DNA of 12,590 bases from JBLHKE01 sp047619485 (GCA_047619485.1 JBLHKE010000151.1:1-12590); one strand, 5' to 3'; numbered from the stretch's first letter, positions 1 through 8,600 are shown. A program made the numbers and translations. Notes: generated from the letters alone by a model not told the origin.

Positions 1-263
1 CTCGCGAGGAACTGCCAGCCGGTCTCCCGGACTCAGAATATAGTAGCGGTTGGACCCGGATCGCGAGGGTCGACACGGATGTGTTCTTCCAGATCGATCA
101 GCCGAGAGATCGCCCGCCACAGCAAGCCTGCCGGATTCTGCCAGCCTCCGGGAGCATTGGGGAGTTCCGCTACCTGTTGTTCGAACTACTACCAACGACA
201 GGTCCGAACGATGGCCCCCCGCTACACACCTTTTTCTCAGAAATCGATATCTTCACCAAGTAA
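1..263 (+). CDS. 3' end of a secreted-type protein with discoidin-like tail (5' partial)
   Basis: The frame starting at base 3 stays open from the window edge to a TAA at 261-263, about 86 codons, and has no start inside the window that must be used. The C-terminal residues read RYLLFELLPT, then a short Gly/Pro/Asn loop, then TFFSEIDIF. I know this pattern from the last strands of discoidin/F5-8C-like beta-sandwich modules in planctomycete and verrucomicrobial secreted proteins. The stop lies 5 bp before the ATG of the sulfatase fusion, which has no clear ribosome-binding site, so the two genes are probably co-transcribed and translationally coupled. The full protein and its N-terminal function lie outside the window. 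A second frame is also open here (from base 50, continuous with the sulfatase). I rejected it because the sulfatase signal peptide begins only at base 269. Confidence 0.55.
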   Translation, partial: REELPAGLPDSEYSSGWTRIARVDTDVFFQIDQPRDRPPQQACRILPASGSIGEFRYLLFELLPTTGPNDGPPLHTFFSEIDIFTK

Positions 264-268
264 CAACG

Positions 269-2503
269 ATGAAACACGCCACCCTACTCGCTCTCCTCTA
301 CCTTCTACTTGGATCCGCACTGTCCGCCGAGCAGCCTCCCAACATCATCTTCATCCTCGTAGATGACCAAGGCTACTACGACCTGGGTTGCTACGGCGCT
401 ACCGAAATCAAGACGCCACGAATCGATGCGATGGCAAAAGCGGGGACACGCTTCACCGACTACTACGCGGCGGCTCCGATCTGCAGCCCGTCACGCGCGG
501 GTTTCTTAACCGGGTGTTACCCGCGCCGCGTCGGCAACCACGTTTGGGTGCATCGCGCCGACTCGCGAACCGGCATCCATCCAGATGAGCTGACCATCGC
601 TGAGTTGTTGAGGGACAATGGCTACGCGACCGCCTGCATCGGCAAATGGCATCTGGGGTTTCACGAGCCATTCCTGCCCAGTAACCAAGGCTTCGACCAC
701 TACTTTGGACTGCTGCACAACCTTGATCCGGTCGAGGTCGTCTATTTCGAGGACAAGGGTGGTGTGCCTCTGATGCGCAATGACGAGGTCGTCAAGCGCC
801 CAGCCGATCCTGCGGAATTGACGAAGCGCTACACCGACGAGGCCATTCAATTCATCGAGCAGAACAAGCAAGGCCCGTTTTTTGTCTACCTGCCGCACAC
901 CATGCTGCACAACCCGCTCGGGGTGAGCGAAGAATTCAAAGGCAGCTCAAACTGGGGTGAATACGGTGATGCGATCCAAGAACTCGATCACAATGTCGGC
1001 CGAATCTTTGATTCACTGGAGGAGCAGGGCATCGACGACAACACCATCGTCATCTACACCTCCGACAACGGCCGCGGTCCTGGGCGCACGCCGCAACAGA
1101 AGATTCGTGGGCGCAAACTCTCCACCTACGAGGGCGGGATCCGTGTGCCCGCGATCGCGTGGGGACCGGGACTGGATCTGCAGGCGGGTTTGGAATCGTC
1201 GGCACTCGTGCACGCAATGGATTGGTATCCGACGCTCGCATCTTTCGCAAGAATCAAAGTTCCCCAAGACCGCGTCATCGACGGCCGTGACATCAGCCCA
1301 TTGTTGAAAGGAAAAACTAAAGTTGTCCCCCACGCCGGAATGAAACTTTCAATCAACGCTGCAGTTCAGATGCGCCGCCCATGGAATCCCGACGGGGAGT
1401 GGGCGTCCATCATCCAGCGCAACGAATACAACAACGCGTTTTTCTATCACGGTAGCCAGGGCGCGCTAGCTGCCGTTCGCTGGAGCAATTGGAAACTCTA
1501 TCTGAACCCCAGCCTCGAACTCTACGACTTGGAGAACGACCTCGGAGAATCGAAGCAGGTGCGAAATCAGGAGATCACAAAGAAACTCCGCGGCATGGCG
1601 GTTCTGTTCCAAGAGGAAATGCGCCGCGATGCTCGACCTGCAGGAGAAACTCCTGCATCACCCCGCCCCGACGGGCGAACTGAGATCCCGCAGACGACAC
1701 TGGCCAGCCTCGAGTCCAAACTCGATGTGACCTACGCACGCTATGGCGATCGCACCCTCGAAATGGACATCTATCGCCCTAAGGAAGCCTGGGGTGAGCT
1801 GCCCGCCATCGTCTGCGTGCACGGCGGAGGTTGGAGAAAAGGCAGTAAGATCAATCATACGAAGCCCGCGCAGGCACTCGCGGCACGTGGGTTTGTTACG
1901 GCGACCATCTCCTATCGATTGAGTGGTGAAGAACCCTTTCCCGCCCAGATCCAGGACTGCAAAGCAGCCGTCCGATTCCTGCGCGCCAACGCCAAAGAGT
2001 ATGGCATCGACCCCGACAAGATCGGTGCGATTGGTCATTCGGCCGGCGGCCATTTAGTCGCGCTACTGGCGACTGCGGGTGAGGTCAAAGCACTCGAAGG
2101 CGAAGGCGGCAATGCGGACTTCAGCAGCGCGATTCAGGCAGCGGTGCCCATGGGTGCTCAGACAGATTTCATGTCGGAACGCAACCGCTTGGGATCGAGC
2201 GAGAAGGAAATCTGGCAGCAGTTTCTTAGCGGATCGCAGCAGCAACAGCCCGAGACGTATCGACTTGCCTCGCCTCTGACACACCTCGACAAGAACGATC
2301 CGCCCTGCTGGTTTTTCAGCGGCGAAAAAGACGATCCCAGCACCCACGCTGATGAATTTCGCAAACGAATGAAGAACCTCGGCATTGATTCCAATCTAAC
2401 CATCATCCAAGGCGCGCCGCATCCGTTCATGGTTCAGCAAGCCTGGTTCGATGAGATGATTGAAAAGGCGGGCGCGTTTTTCGAAACAACGCTGAAGCGG
2501 TAG
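269..2503 (+). CDS. Secreted formylglycine-dependent sulfatase fused to an alpha/beta-hydrolase esterase
   Basis: This is a 744-residue exported bifunctional enzyme. I chose the ATG at 269 because it begins a clean signal peptide (residues 1-20, cleavage near SALSA-E); the same frame is open upstream to base 50 without export-like sequence. Residues about 24-455 form a complete type I sulfatase: metal-binding DDQG (32-35), the C-S-P-S-R formylglycine site (Cys72), GKWHLG (125-130), His210 and SDNG (265-268), ending with the usual ELYDLENDLGE segment (417-426). After a Pro-rich linker (about 456-475), residues 485-744 form an esterase/lipase of the BD-FAE/alpha-beta hydrolase-3 type. It has the oxyanion motif HGGGW (518-522), nucleophile GHSAGG (Ser591), a candidate acid at Asp688/689 and His718 in GAPHPF. 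The family roles are sulfate-ester hydrolysis and acyl or carbohydrate ester hydrolysis. The likely target is a polysaccharide that is both sulfated and acylated, but the substrate is inferred. Confidence 0.95.
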   Translation: MKHATLLALLYLLLGSALSAEQPPNIIFILVDDQGYYDLGCYGATEIKTPRIDAMAKAGTRFTDYYAAAPICSPSRAGFLTGCYPRRVGNHVWVHRADSRTGIHPDELTIAELLRDNGYATACIGKWHLGFHEPFLPSNQGFDHYFGLLHNLDPVEVVYFEDKGGVPLMRNDEVVKRPADPAELTKRYTDEAIQFIEQNKQGPFFVYLPHTMLHNPLGVSEEFKGSSNWGEYGDAIQELDHNVGRIFDSLEEQGIDDNTIVIYTSDNGRGPGRTPQQKIRGRKLSTYEGGIRVPAIAWGPGLDLQAGLESSALVHAMDWYPTLASFARIKVPQDRVIDGRDISPLLKGKTKVVPHAGMKLSINAAVQMRRPWNPDGEWASIIQRNEYNNAFFYHGSQGALAAVRWSNWKLYLNPSLELYDLENDLGESKQVRNQEITKKLRGMAVLFQEEMRRDARPAGETPASPRPDGRTEIPQTTLASLESKLDVTYARYGDRTLEMDIYRPKEAWGELPAIVCVHGGGWRKGSKINHTKPAQALAARGFVTATISYRLSGEEPFPAQIQDCKAAVRFLRANAKEYGIDPDKIGAIGHSAGGHLVALLATAGEVKALEGEGGNADFSSAIQAAVPMGAQTDFMSERNRLGSSEKEIWQQFLSGSQQQQPETYRLASPLTHLDKNDPPCWFFSGEKDDPSTHADEFRKRMKNLGIDSNLTIIQGAPHPFMVQQAWFDEMIEKAGAFFETTLKR

Positions 2504-2545
2504 GTGAAATGGAGTGGAAATTTGATAGACGACATCAGCTGATGA

Positions 2546-3199
2546 AATCAGGATAGAGAACGGCTCGATCAATACTTCACTGCCTTCCGCGAGATGGAGC
2601 ATCGGCTCAAAGAATCGGCCGAGTGGGAGACCAGACCGAAGCCAGTGATCGATGCCAAAATGCCAAAGGACGAGCGCAAGGCCGATGCGTTCATCGCCCG
2701 TACCCGTCTCATGCACGATCTAGCCAAGCTGGCAGTGGAGACCGACTCGACCCGTATCATCACCATTATCACGATCCAGCAGTTCAATCCGAAAGTCGAT
2801 CTGCCCGGTGTTGAACTCGCGCATCATGCCCTGACCCATCAACAGGCACTCGATGAATCCCGCGATCAACTGGCGATCATCGAAAGGGCACAACTCATGG
2901 AGTATGCCCGCCTACTCGGTGACCTGCAGAATTCCAGGGAGGGCGAAGAAACCCTACTCGACCGCACCATGGTCCTGCTTGGCTCGAACCTCGGCAATGC
3001 CAAAAACCACAGCAACGTGAACCTTCCGACGATTCTCGCTGGAGGTGGATTCAAGCACGGACTGTATCTCAACTGCGATCGAAAAGGCGAAACGCCGCTC
3101 GCCAATTTATACCTGTCCATGCTACAGCGACTCGGACTGGAGCCTGATCGATTCTCGACCAGCACGGGGGCTCTTGATGGTCTAGAATTCGCGGGCTGA
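2546..3199 (+). pseudogene. DUF1552 protein remnant, 5'-truncated
   Basis: The frame ends at a TGA at 3197-3199 and encodes the C-terminal part of a DUF1552 (PF07586) protein. Visible family landmarks are the RLDQYFTAFREMEHRL helix, the Lys/Pro-rich turn after AEW, TMVLLGSNLG, NVNLPTILAGGGF and the closing TPLANLYLSMLQRLGLE segment. The first in-frame ATG is at 2594, but recognisable family sequence begins before it: codons from about 2549 read QDRERLDQYFTAFRE, directly after an in-frame TGA at 2543-2545. Full members are normally about 400-450 residues with a twin-arginine leader; here roughly the N-terminal half and any signal are missing. It therefore looks like a decayed or rearranged gene, not a complete short protein. 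A 201-residue product from 2594 is possible but would lack export and most of the fold. DUF1552 function is unknown. Confidence 0.8.
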
Positions 3200-3289
3200 T
3201 CCGATCTATTTGCCGGAACCAATGAGATGTAAACCTACCACGAGAATGGGATTACGTGCTGCGGCTACTAGACGCCCCCTGAGCCCTTA

Positions 3290-3448
3290 GGGCGTGTTCA
3301 GAAATAATTTGGACATATCTGCTAGCCCTTGAACCTCCCACCTGCGTTGGAGTTTCCTCCGAGTAGTTCACTACACGAAGCAAACTCCGCCTTGGTGGCA
3401 AGCTCAATGCCTGCCCAGCTATTGACCAACTTATTTCCGAACAAGCCC
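3290..3448. mobile_element. 159-bp foldback MITE-like element with TTA target duplication
   Basis: The left end reads GGGCGTGTTCAGAAATAAT and the reverse complement of the right end reads GGGCTTGTTCGGAAATAAG; both continue with TTGG, giving 20 of 23 matches. TTA flanks both ends directly (3287-3289 and 3449-3451), or CTTAG if the outer G/C pair is counted in the duplication. The similarity between arms continues inwards with small gaps: TTGA(A/G)C near 3329, CCACC near 3338, then GGAGTTT at 3349-3355 against AAACTCC at 3382-3388. The exact centre is GTAGT-TC-ACTAC (3363-3374). The whole element is thus one long imperfect hairpin with no transposase. The terminal bases and TNA-type target resemble IS5-group elements (IS1031/IS427 type), which would have to supply transposase in trans. 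That family assignment is inference. Confidence 0.75.
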
Positions 3449-3451
3449 TTA

Positions 3452-3752
3452 GCCCACGGAGGTGGGGCCGGTGGGATGGGCCGTTTGTCGGTGGATTCTC
3501 CGTGGCAGAGAGCCAAACACACACGTATTGCGGAGCCAACTTGCCGCTTGAAAAAGTACACGTTCCCCGGTTAAATCAAGCGGGATCTAGTCCATCCTCC
3601 GCTCCGGCCGCCCTATGAACCCGACGCTACAAATCAAAGTTCCTAGCAATCAATCGGGGTTTGCCCTCTCTACAATCCGGTGGAGCACTCGGCGCTGAGC
3701 CGATCTTTGGGGGTAACTCTACGAGCAAATAACCACCTATCCTTAACTGAAC
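3452..3752. other. Gene-free region upstream of the LamG gene
   Basis: I see no convincing gene here; short open frames on both strands have no recognisable family or start context. The right flank of the foldback element is G-rich (GGTGGGGCCGGTGGGATGGG, about 3461-3480). A small perfect stem TCGGC-gctga-GCCGA lies at 3689-3703 in the presumed leader of the LamG gene, without a T-run. A TACAAT at 3671-3676 could be a -10 element, but I see no matching -35 box. The promoter for the LamG gene must lie in this stretch but cannot be placed with confidence. Confidence 0.4.
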
Positions 3753-4754
3753 ATGTGCAAGAAATTAATTTATACCATTGCCTCTGCCCTAGTGCTGGGC
3801 GCATTCACAAGTGTGAGCAAGGCGGAGCTCATCGCCTACTGGCCACTAGACGAGGGTGAGGGCACGGTTGCCCTCGACGTTGTTGGCGGCTTCGACGGGC
3901 AGATCAACGGCGGCAATTGGTTCACTCCCTCGAAAGTGGGTGATTTTGCCTACGAGGGGGCGGGAGCCAACGAGATCAACTGCGGCGCAGGCCCAACTCC
4001 AACTACGAAGGATCTAACCTTTGCGTGGTGGATGATCGACAACCACGACAGCTACGGAACCATCATGAACAAGTCTCTGACGGATTCCACCGCAGGCTAC
4101 AATATCCTCGTCCGACCACGCAATGAGGACAGCCCGCTGCGCTTCCGCATCGGCGGCTGGCAGGCCTATGGCGGTTGGGGAGCCGAGTGCCGACTTCCCG
4201 CAGATGCCTACAACGAAGGTGAGTGGGTACACATCACCTGCACCTACGACAGCGTCACCGACACGGCCAGTATCTACGTGAATGGCGAACTACCACCCAA
4301 CGGGGATTTCAATCCGAAGACCGGCATTGCTGGTATCGAAGGTGTCGGGGGCTACTGTGAAGGGGTGAACAACTCGGTAGAGCCTCTCTACCTCCGCGGT
4401 GGCAACGAGGGCTTCAATGGTGTGATGGATGACGTTGCGATCTGGGATCAGGCACTGACCGCCGAGGAGGTAATGTCCGTCTTCACCAATGGCCCGCGCT
4501 CCTTCCAAACCATGCAGGTTTTCACGATCAAGGAAGTTGAGTACACGCCCGCCGACAACCAAATCTCCCTGACTTGGGACTCGCGCGAGGGTGAATTCTA
4601 TGTGGTGAAGTATTCTTACGATATGCAGAACTGGGACTCCGACCTCGATGATGGCATCGAAGCCGACCTTGGCGAAACGACCACCAAGAAATTTGATCTA
4701 GCTCTCCCTGGCATCGTGAGTGGGCGCGTCTACTTTAGAGTAGATAAGATGTAG
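3753..4754 (+). CDS. Secreted LamG/concanavalin A-like lectin protein
   Basis: This is a 333-residue exported protein. Residues 1-24 are a signal peptide with a likely cut after SKA (22-24). Residues about 25-247 are a LamG/concanavalin A-like jelly roll. It opens with the typical LIAYWPLDEGEG strand, carries the central GEWVHITCTYD...TASIYVNGE hairpin (156-179), and closes with FNGVMDDVAIWDQALTAEEV (221-240), the usual end of LamG_3 domains. Residues about 255-333 form a small beta domain (ISLTWDS, VVKYSYDMQNW, GRVYFRV) of the kind found at the C-termini of many verrucomicrobial secreted proteins. There is no PEP-CTERM or other sorting tail and no catalytic motif. A carbohydrate- or surface-binding role is likely but the ligand is unknown. 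No Shine-Dalgarno site precedes the ATG. The gene stands alone, with long non-coding stretches on both sides. Confidence 0.9.
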   Translation: MCKKLIYTIASALVLGAFTSVSKAELIAYWPLDEGEGTVALDVVGGFDGQINGGNWFTPSKVGDFAYEGAGANEINCGAGPTPTTKDLTFAWWMIDNHDSYGTIMNKSLTDSTAGYNILVRPRNEDSPLRFRIGGWQAYGGWGAECRLPADAYNEGEWVHITCTYDSVTDTASIYVNGELPPNGDFNPKTGIAGIEGVGGYCEGVNNSVEPLYLRGGNEGFNGVMDDVAIWDQALTAEEVMSVFTNGPRSFQTMQVFTIKEVEYTPADNQISLTWDSREGEFYVVKYSYDMQNWDSDLDDGIEADLGETTTKKFDLALPGIVSGRVYFRVDKM

Positions 4755-5058
4755 GTTTTCGACAGCCGCAGAGCGATGCTTGAAAGCAGGAAATTGCCTT
4801 TCTGACCCCGGCGTCCCCCGGTGGCTATCGGGCGGAATTAGAGAGGGGGCAGTCACGAGGAGGAGCTTTTTGCCGATCGCGTTGCACGGCATGCCATCCA
4901 GATACATGAGGCGTGCGGCGTGGCAGGTCTCCATCGACCAGCGAGCTGAGCCGGGTGGGATGTCGATGGAATTCGACGCGCGTTCACAGGGATCATCCCA
5001 AGCTGAGCGCCGTCAGGAAAAATCTCACAAACCCCTAGCTACCAGACAGTTAGGGAAA
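4755..5058. other. Mostly non-coding region between LamG gene and tRNA-Ser
   Basis: I assign no gene here. On the minus strand one frame is open from 5012 to 4698 with an ATG at 4934. Its middle part (ARLMYLDGMPCNAIGKKL, about 4918-4865) has a faint helix-turn-helix rhythm, but the frame runs into the 3' end of the LamG gene and matches no family I recognise. After the LamG stop there is only a weak TGCT-tgaa-AGCA stem (about 4783-4794) with no T-run, so no clear terminator for that gene is seen. Confidence 0.35.
5018..5055 (-). terminator. Possible terminator downstream of tRNA-Ser
   Basis: Read on the minus strand, CCCTAACT (5055-5048) pairs with AGCTAGGG (5040-5033) with one G-T wobble and a 7-base loop. 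It is followed about 10 bases later by TTTTT (5022-5018). It starts four bases after the encoded CCA of the tRNA. The distance between stem and T-run is long, so this is only a candidate. Confidence 0.3.
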
Positions 5059-5148
5059 TGGCGGACAGGGTGGGATTCGAACCCACGGTACCGTTTCCAG
5101 CACACACGCTTTCCAAGCGTGCTCATTCGACCACTCTGACACCTGTCC
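5059..5148 (-). tRNA. tRNA-Ser (anticodon GGA)
   Basis: The reverse complement folds as a class II tRNA. The acceptor stem is GGACAGG (5148-5142) with CCTGTCC, then discriminator G and an encoded CCA (5061-5059). The anticodon stem CACGC/GCGTG holds the loop TTGGAAA, with anticodon GGA at 5114-5112. The T arm is GTGGG-TTCGAAT-CCCAC, and a long variable arm (about GTGC...GTAC) is present, as expected for serine. It reads UCC and UCU codons. It is the only RNA gene seen and shows no sign of an integration event at its 3' end. Confidence 0.97.
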
Positions 5149-5209
5149 TAATAAGTGTTTGGGCACCTGCGAAAACAGGCTACCCGTGGTGAACCCAGAG
5201 TTTTAGCCT

Positions 5210-5252
5210 AAAAACTGCCTCGCGCAAGGCGAATCCGCCGTGCAGGGAGGCA
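5210..5252 (-). terminator. Rho-independent terminator (minus strand)
   Basis: The outer stem TGCCTC (5216-5221) pairs with GAGGCA (5247-5252). Inside it, GCA-a-GGCG (5224-5231) pairs with CGCC-g-TGC (5236-5243) around the loop AATC. Read on the minus strand the hairpin is followed by one G and then TTTTT (5214-5210). On the plus strand it is followed by A residues, so it can only act leftwards. It lies upstream of the tRNA and just left of the potassium-channel start. It would therefore stop leftward transcripts coming from the efflux operon or from the antisense strand of the channel gene. Confidence 0.5.
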
Positions 5253-5307
5253 AAAAACACTTTGGGGTTCGGCGAGATCCAGCGATTCTCCAGCAACGAT
5301 CCTAGCA

Positions 5308-5667
5308 ATGGCATTCACCTTCACCTTTCTCAAGACCTTCTTCATCATGGGCTACCTTATCAGCCCGATCATTGGCTTTCTGTTCGTCTTCATCATTGGG
5401 CTTGGCCTGTTCGTCGGAAGATTGGAAAAGTGGTCCAGAGTGGACTCTTTTTACTACTCCCTCATCACCGCCAGCACCGTCGGCTATGGCGATCTCAGAC
5501 CCACTCAAAAAAGCACGAAACTGGCATCCGTCGTAATCGCCATGTTGGGGATCCTCCTCACAGGCATCGTGGTCGCAACAGCCCTCAAATCGCTCGAAGT
5601 CTGCTTCGAGAACCGCAGTGACTTCGAGGAGATCCGCACCAAGTTCAAGAGTTTAGGGGACGGCTGA
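5308..5667 (+). CDS. Two-TM potassium channel (Ion_trans_2)
   Basis: This is a 119-residue inner-membrane protein. The first membrane helix spans residues about 14-37, the pore helix 47-56, and the selectivity filter TVGYGD is at 57-62. The second helix spans about 72-94. TVGYGD is the signature of K+ selective channels and the two-TM plan fits PF07885 (KcsA/MthK pore type); four subunits would form the pore. The cytoplasmic tail of about 25 residues is acidic/basic, with no RCK or cyclic-nucleotide domain, so gating partners are not visible. No Shine-Dalgarno site is seen before the ATG. The gene converges on the efflux permease gene with 21 bp between stops. Only a 5-bp stem, TCCAA-catc-TTGGA (about 5676-5689), lies between them, without a T-run. 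Confidence 0.93.
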   Translation: MAFTFTFLKTFFIMGYLISPIIGFLFVFIIGLGLFVGRLEKWSRVDSFYYSLITASTVGYGDLRPTQKSTKLASVVIAMLGILLTGIVVATALKSLEVCFENRSDFEEIRTKFKSLGDG

Positions 5668-5688
5668 GCGCCCTTCCAACATCTTGGA

Positions 5689-8600
5689 TTAGGCCGGCTC
5701 TTCCGGATAAGTGCGCCGGAAGAACAGGAAGAACAACACCGGGCACAGCAGCAGGGTCAACAGCGTCCCGAAGGCGAGGCCGAACATCATCGCGTAGGCC
5801 ATCGAGCTCCACATGCCGCCGCCGCCTAGCGCTAGGGGCAGCAGACCGATGATCGTCGTGACCGTCGTCATGATGATCGGACGGAATCGAGAGGTTGAGG
5901 CTTGTACAATCGCATCGGTCAAGCCGAGGCCATCCGCAAGTTTCACATTGAACTCGTCGATCAACAGGATGGCGTTGTTGACGATGATCCCCATGAGCGC
6001 GATCAATCCCAGCAGGGTCATGAAACCGAAGGATGATCCAGTCAGCAAGAGCCCTGGCACGACCCCGATGAGCATCGGTGGAATGGTCAAGGCGATGACT
6101 GCGAAACGCCTCAGGCTGTTGAATTGGGAGATTAAAATCAGCGCCAGAACCGACATCGAAATCGGCATGGCGGCACCAATGTTGCTCTGAGCCTCGGCGC
6201 TCTCAGCTTGTTCGCCAGCGTATTCGATCGTGTAACCGTCTGGCCAATCACCCGCCGTGGTGACTTTTTCCAGCCGCGGTTTGATCTCCGCCAATGCGTC
6301 ACTGGCAAAGCGCCCGCGCACCTGGCATTTGATCGTCATCACCCGCACGGTGTCCTGGCGCAAGATGGAACCCGGTAAAAAATCCACCCCAATCTCCGCG
6401 ACCTGCCCGAGCGGAATCGCACCTGATTCGGAGCCGTAGATTGGCAGATCTTCGAGCCGGTCAGGGGCCGTGCGGAAATCTTTTCGCGTCCGCAGCACAA
6501 TCGGAATCGACTTGTCCCCCTCGCGCATCAGCGTCGCCGTCGTGCCGCTGTATTGCGTCACTAGCGCGTCTGAGATCTTCTTCGTATCGAGCCCGATCCG
6601 CGCCGATCGAACCGGGTCCGGATCGATCGTCACCTGTTTCACCCACGCACCCCAATCGTCGCGCACATCCGCCGTGCCAGCCACTTGCTTGATCTCGGCG
6701 ACCATGCGATCGCGCAGCTCGTACAGAGTGTCCATGTCCGACCCGAATAGCTTGATCTGGATCGGATCACCAACCGGCGGACCGCTCTCGAGCGCTTTGG
6801 CGGTCACCCGCGTGCCCGGCATTTCTGCTTCAGCGTAGCTGTGGATCGCATCGATCAGCCCGGCGATCACATCAGGATCCTCGGTCTTGGTGAGAATGCT
6901 GAGCAGCGAGTAATTCGGGTTCGCTTTTTCTGGGGAGAGCGAGAGATACCAGCGCGGGCCGCCGTTGCCGATCCAGCCCGAGATGCTGACGACCTCATCC
7001 GCATGCGCCGTTAGTAGGTGTTCCTCCAAGCGCGTCACCCGTTTCTCGGTCTCAGCGATATCGGTGCCGATCGGTAACTCGACATCGACGACAAATTGGC
7101 CGCGCTCGTTCGGCGGGAAGAAGATGTTCGGCACGAACTTAAATAGGAACAACGCACCGACGGTCAGCAGTAGGATCAGGGCCGGATAGGTCCAGCGCAG
7201 CTTGAGAGTGAAGCGCAGCAACGCCTCATACGGTGAGTAGAGCAGCTGCAATCCGCGCCCTACGAGCGTGTCTTTCTCCAGCGGTTTGAGGAAATAGTAG
7301 CACAGCATCGGGATGATGGTGATCGACAGAACCCAGCTCGCCAGTAGCGTCAGGCTGACGACAGCAAACAGGCTGTAGGTAAATTCGCTGGTTGCGCCTG
7401 GCGCCAGCGCGATGGTTGAAAACGCCGCAATCGTCGTGCCACTGGCAGCCAGTAGCGGGATCTGCAAGCTCTTGACCGCTCCGGTGACCGCATCGGATCG
7501 CTCCTCGCCCGCATCTAGGCGCACGAGGATCTGTTCGCTGACCACGACGGCGTTGTCGACGAGTAGACCGAGTGAAATAATCAGCGCCGCGATCGACATC
7601 ATCTCGAGCAGCACGCCCATCGACGGCATGAAAAAGAAGCAGATGAACACCGCCGACGGCACGAGCACACCGACGATCACCGCCAGACGCCAGCCGGCGA
7701 ACAACAGCATCACCACCAGGACGAAGAAGAAGGCCTGGCCGAGGTTGACGACAAAATCGTTGATCGATTTCGAAACGTATTTCGGCTGATAGAACATGGT
7801 CTCGATGTCGAGTCCGACCGGCATGCCCGCCTCGACCTCAGCGAGCTTGGCGTTGATGCGTTCGCCGATCTCCGTGACGACACCGCCCGAGATCATCGAG
7901 ACGGCGATGCACACGACTCGATCGCCGTTGAAATGGGCTCGGGACGTGGTCGGATCCCGGTAGCCTCGACGGATCTCGAACACATCCGAGACGCGCACGC
8001 TACTCGCCTTGCCAGGCGATGACAGCCGGTAGTCAGCCAGCTCGTCCAGGGTTTCGAACTCGCCCAGCGTGACGAGGTTCAGGCGCTGTGTCCCCACCGC
8101 CGCGCTGCCACTGCTGGCGATCGCGTTCTGCGCAGAGAGCTTCAGACTGACCTCGTTGGGAGTGTAGCCACGGGCGGCAAGCTCCGAACTTGAGAATTCG
8201 AGATAGATCCGCTCCTCCTGATCGCCGTGGAATTCCACCTTGCTGACGCCCTCGAGCGCCAGCAGTTCATCGCGGATGTCTTCCGCGTAATCGACCAGCT
8301 CTGCCTCGGTGTAACCATCGCCGCGCAGTGCGTAGATATATGGGTAGACGTCACCGATATCGTCGAGGATCGACGGCTCTTTGGCACCATCGGGAAGAGT
8401 CGTTTCGTTAACCTTGGCGCGCAGATCGGTCCAGATGTCCTCGAGTTCAAAATAGCTTTCGTCCAGATTGACACTGATGATCGAGACGCCGGGTTTCGAA
8501 GTCGACGTGATCTCGTCGACCTCCGCCATCTGGCGGATCGCCTGCTCGAGGGGTTCGGAGATCTCTTCCTCGACCTGCACCGAGGTGCGGCCAGGGTACG

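Noticed and set aside
50..268. N-terminal 73-residue extension of the sulfatase frame
   Set aside because: It is Arg/Pro-rich with no export signal, while a proper signal peptide starts at the ATG at 269; a different frame with a coherent protein end occupies the same DNA.
3322..3574. Short overlapping open frames on both strands, 79-81 residues
   Set aside because: They run through the foldback element and its flank; the self-complementary sequence and base composition explain them, and no family is recognisable.
4780..5139. 119-residue plus-strand open frame
   Set aside because: Its 3' part is the reverse complement of the tRNA-Ser gene and the rest shows no protein family.
5059..5148. 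tRNA-Ser as an integration (att) site
   Set aside because: No integrase, no direct repeat of the tRNA 3' end and no phage or island genes are seen in the window.
5676..5689. TCCAA-catc-TTGGA stem between convergent stops as a shared terminator
   Set aside because: It has only five base pairs and no T-run on either side.
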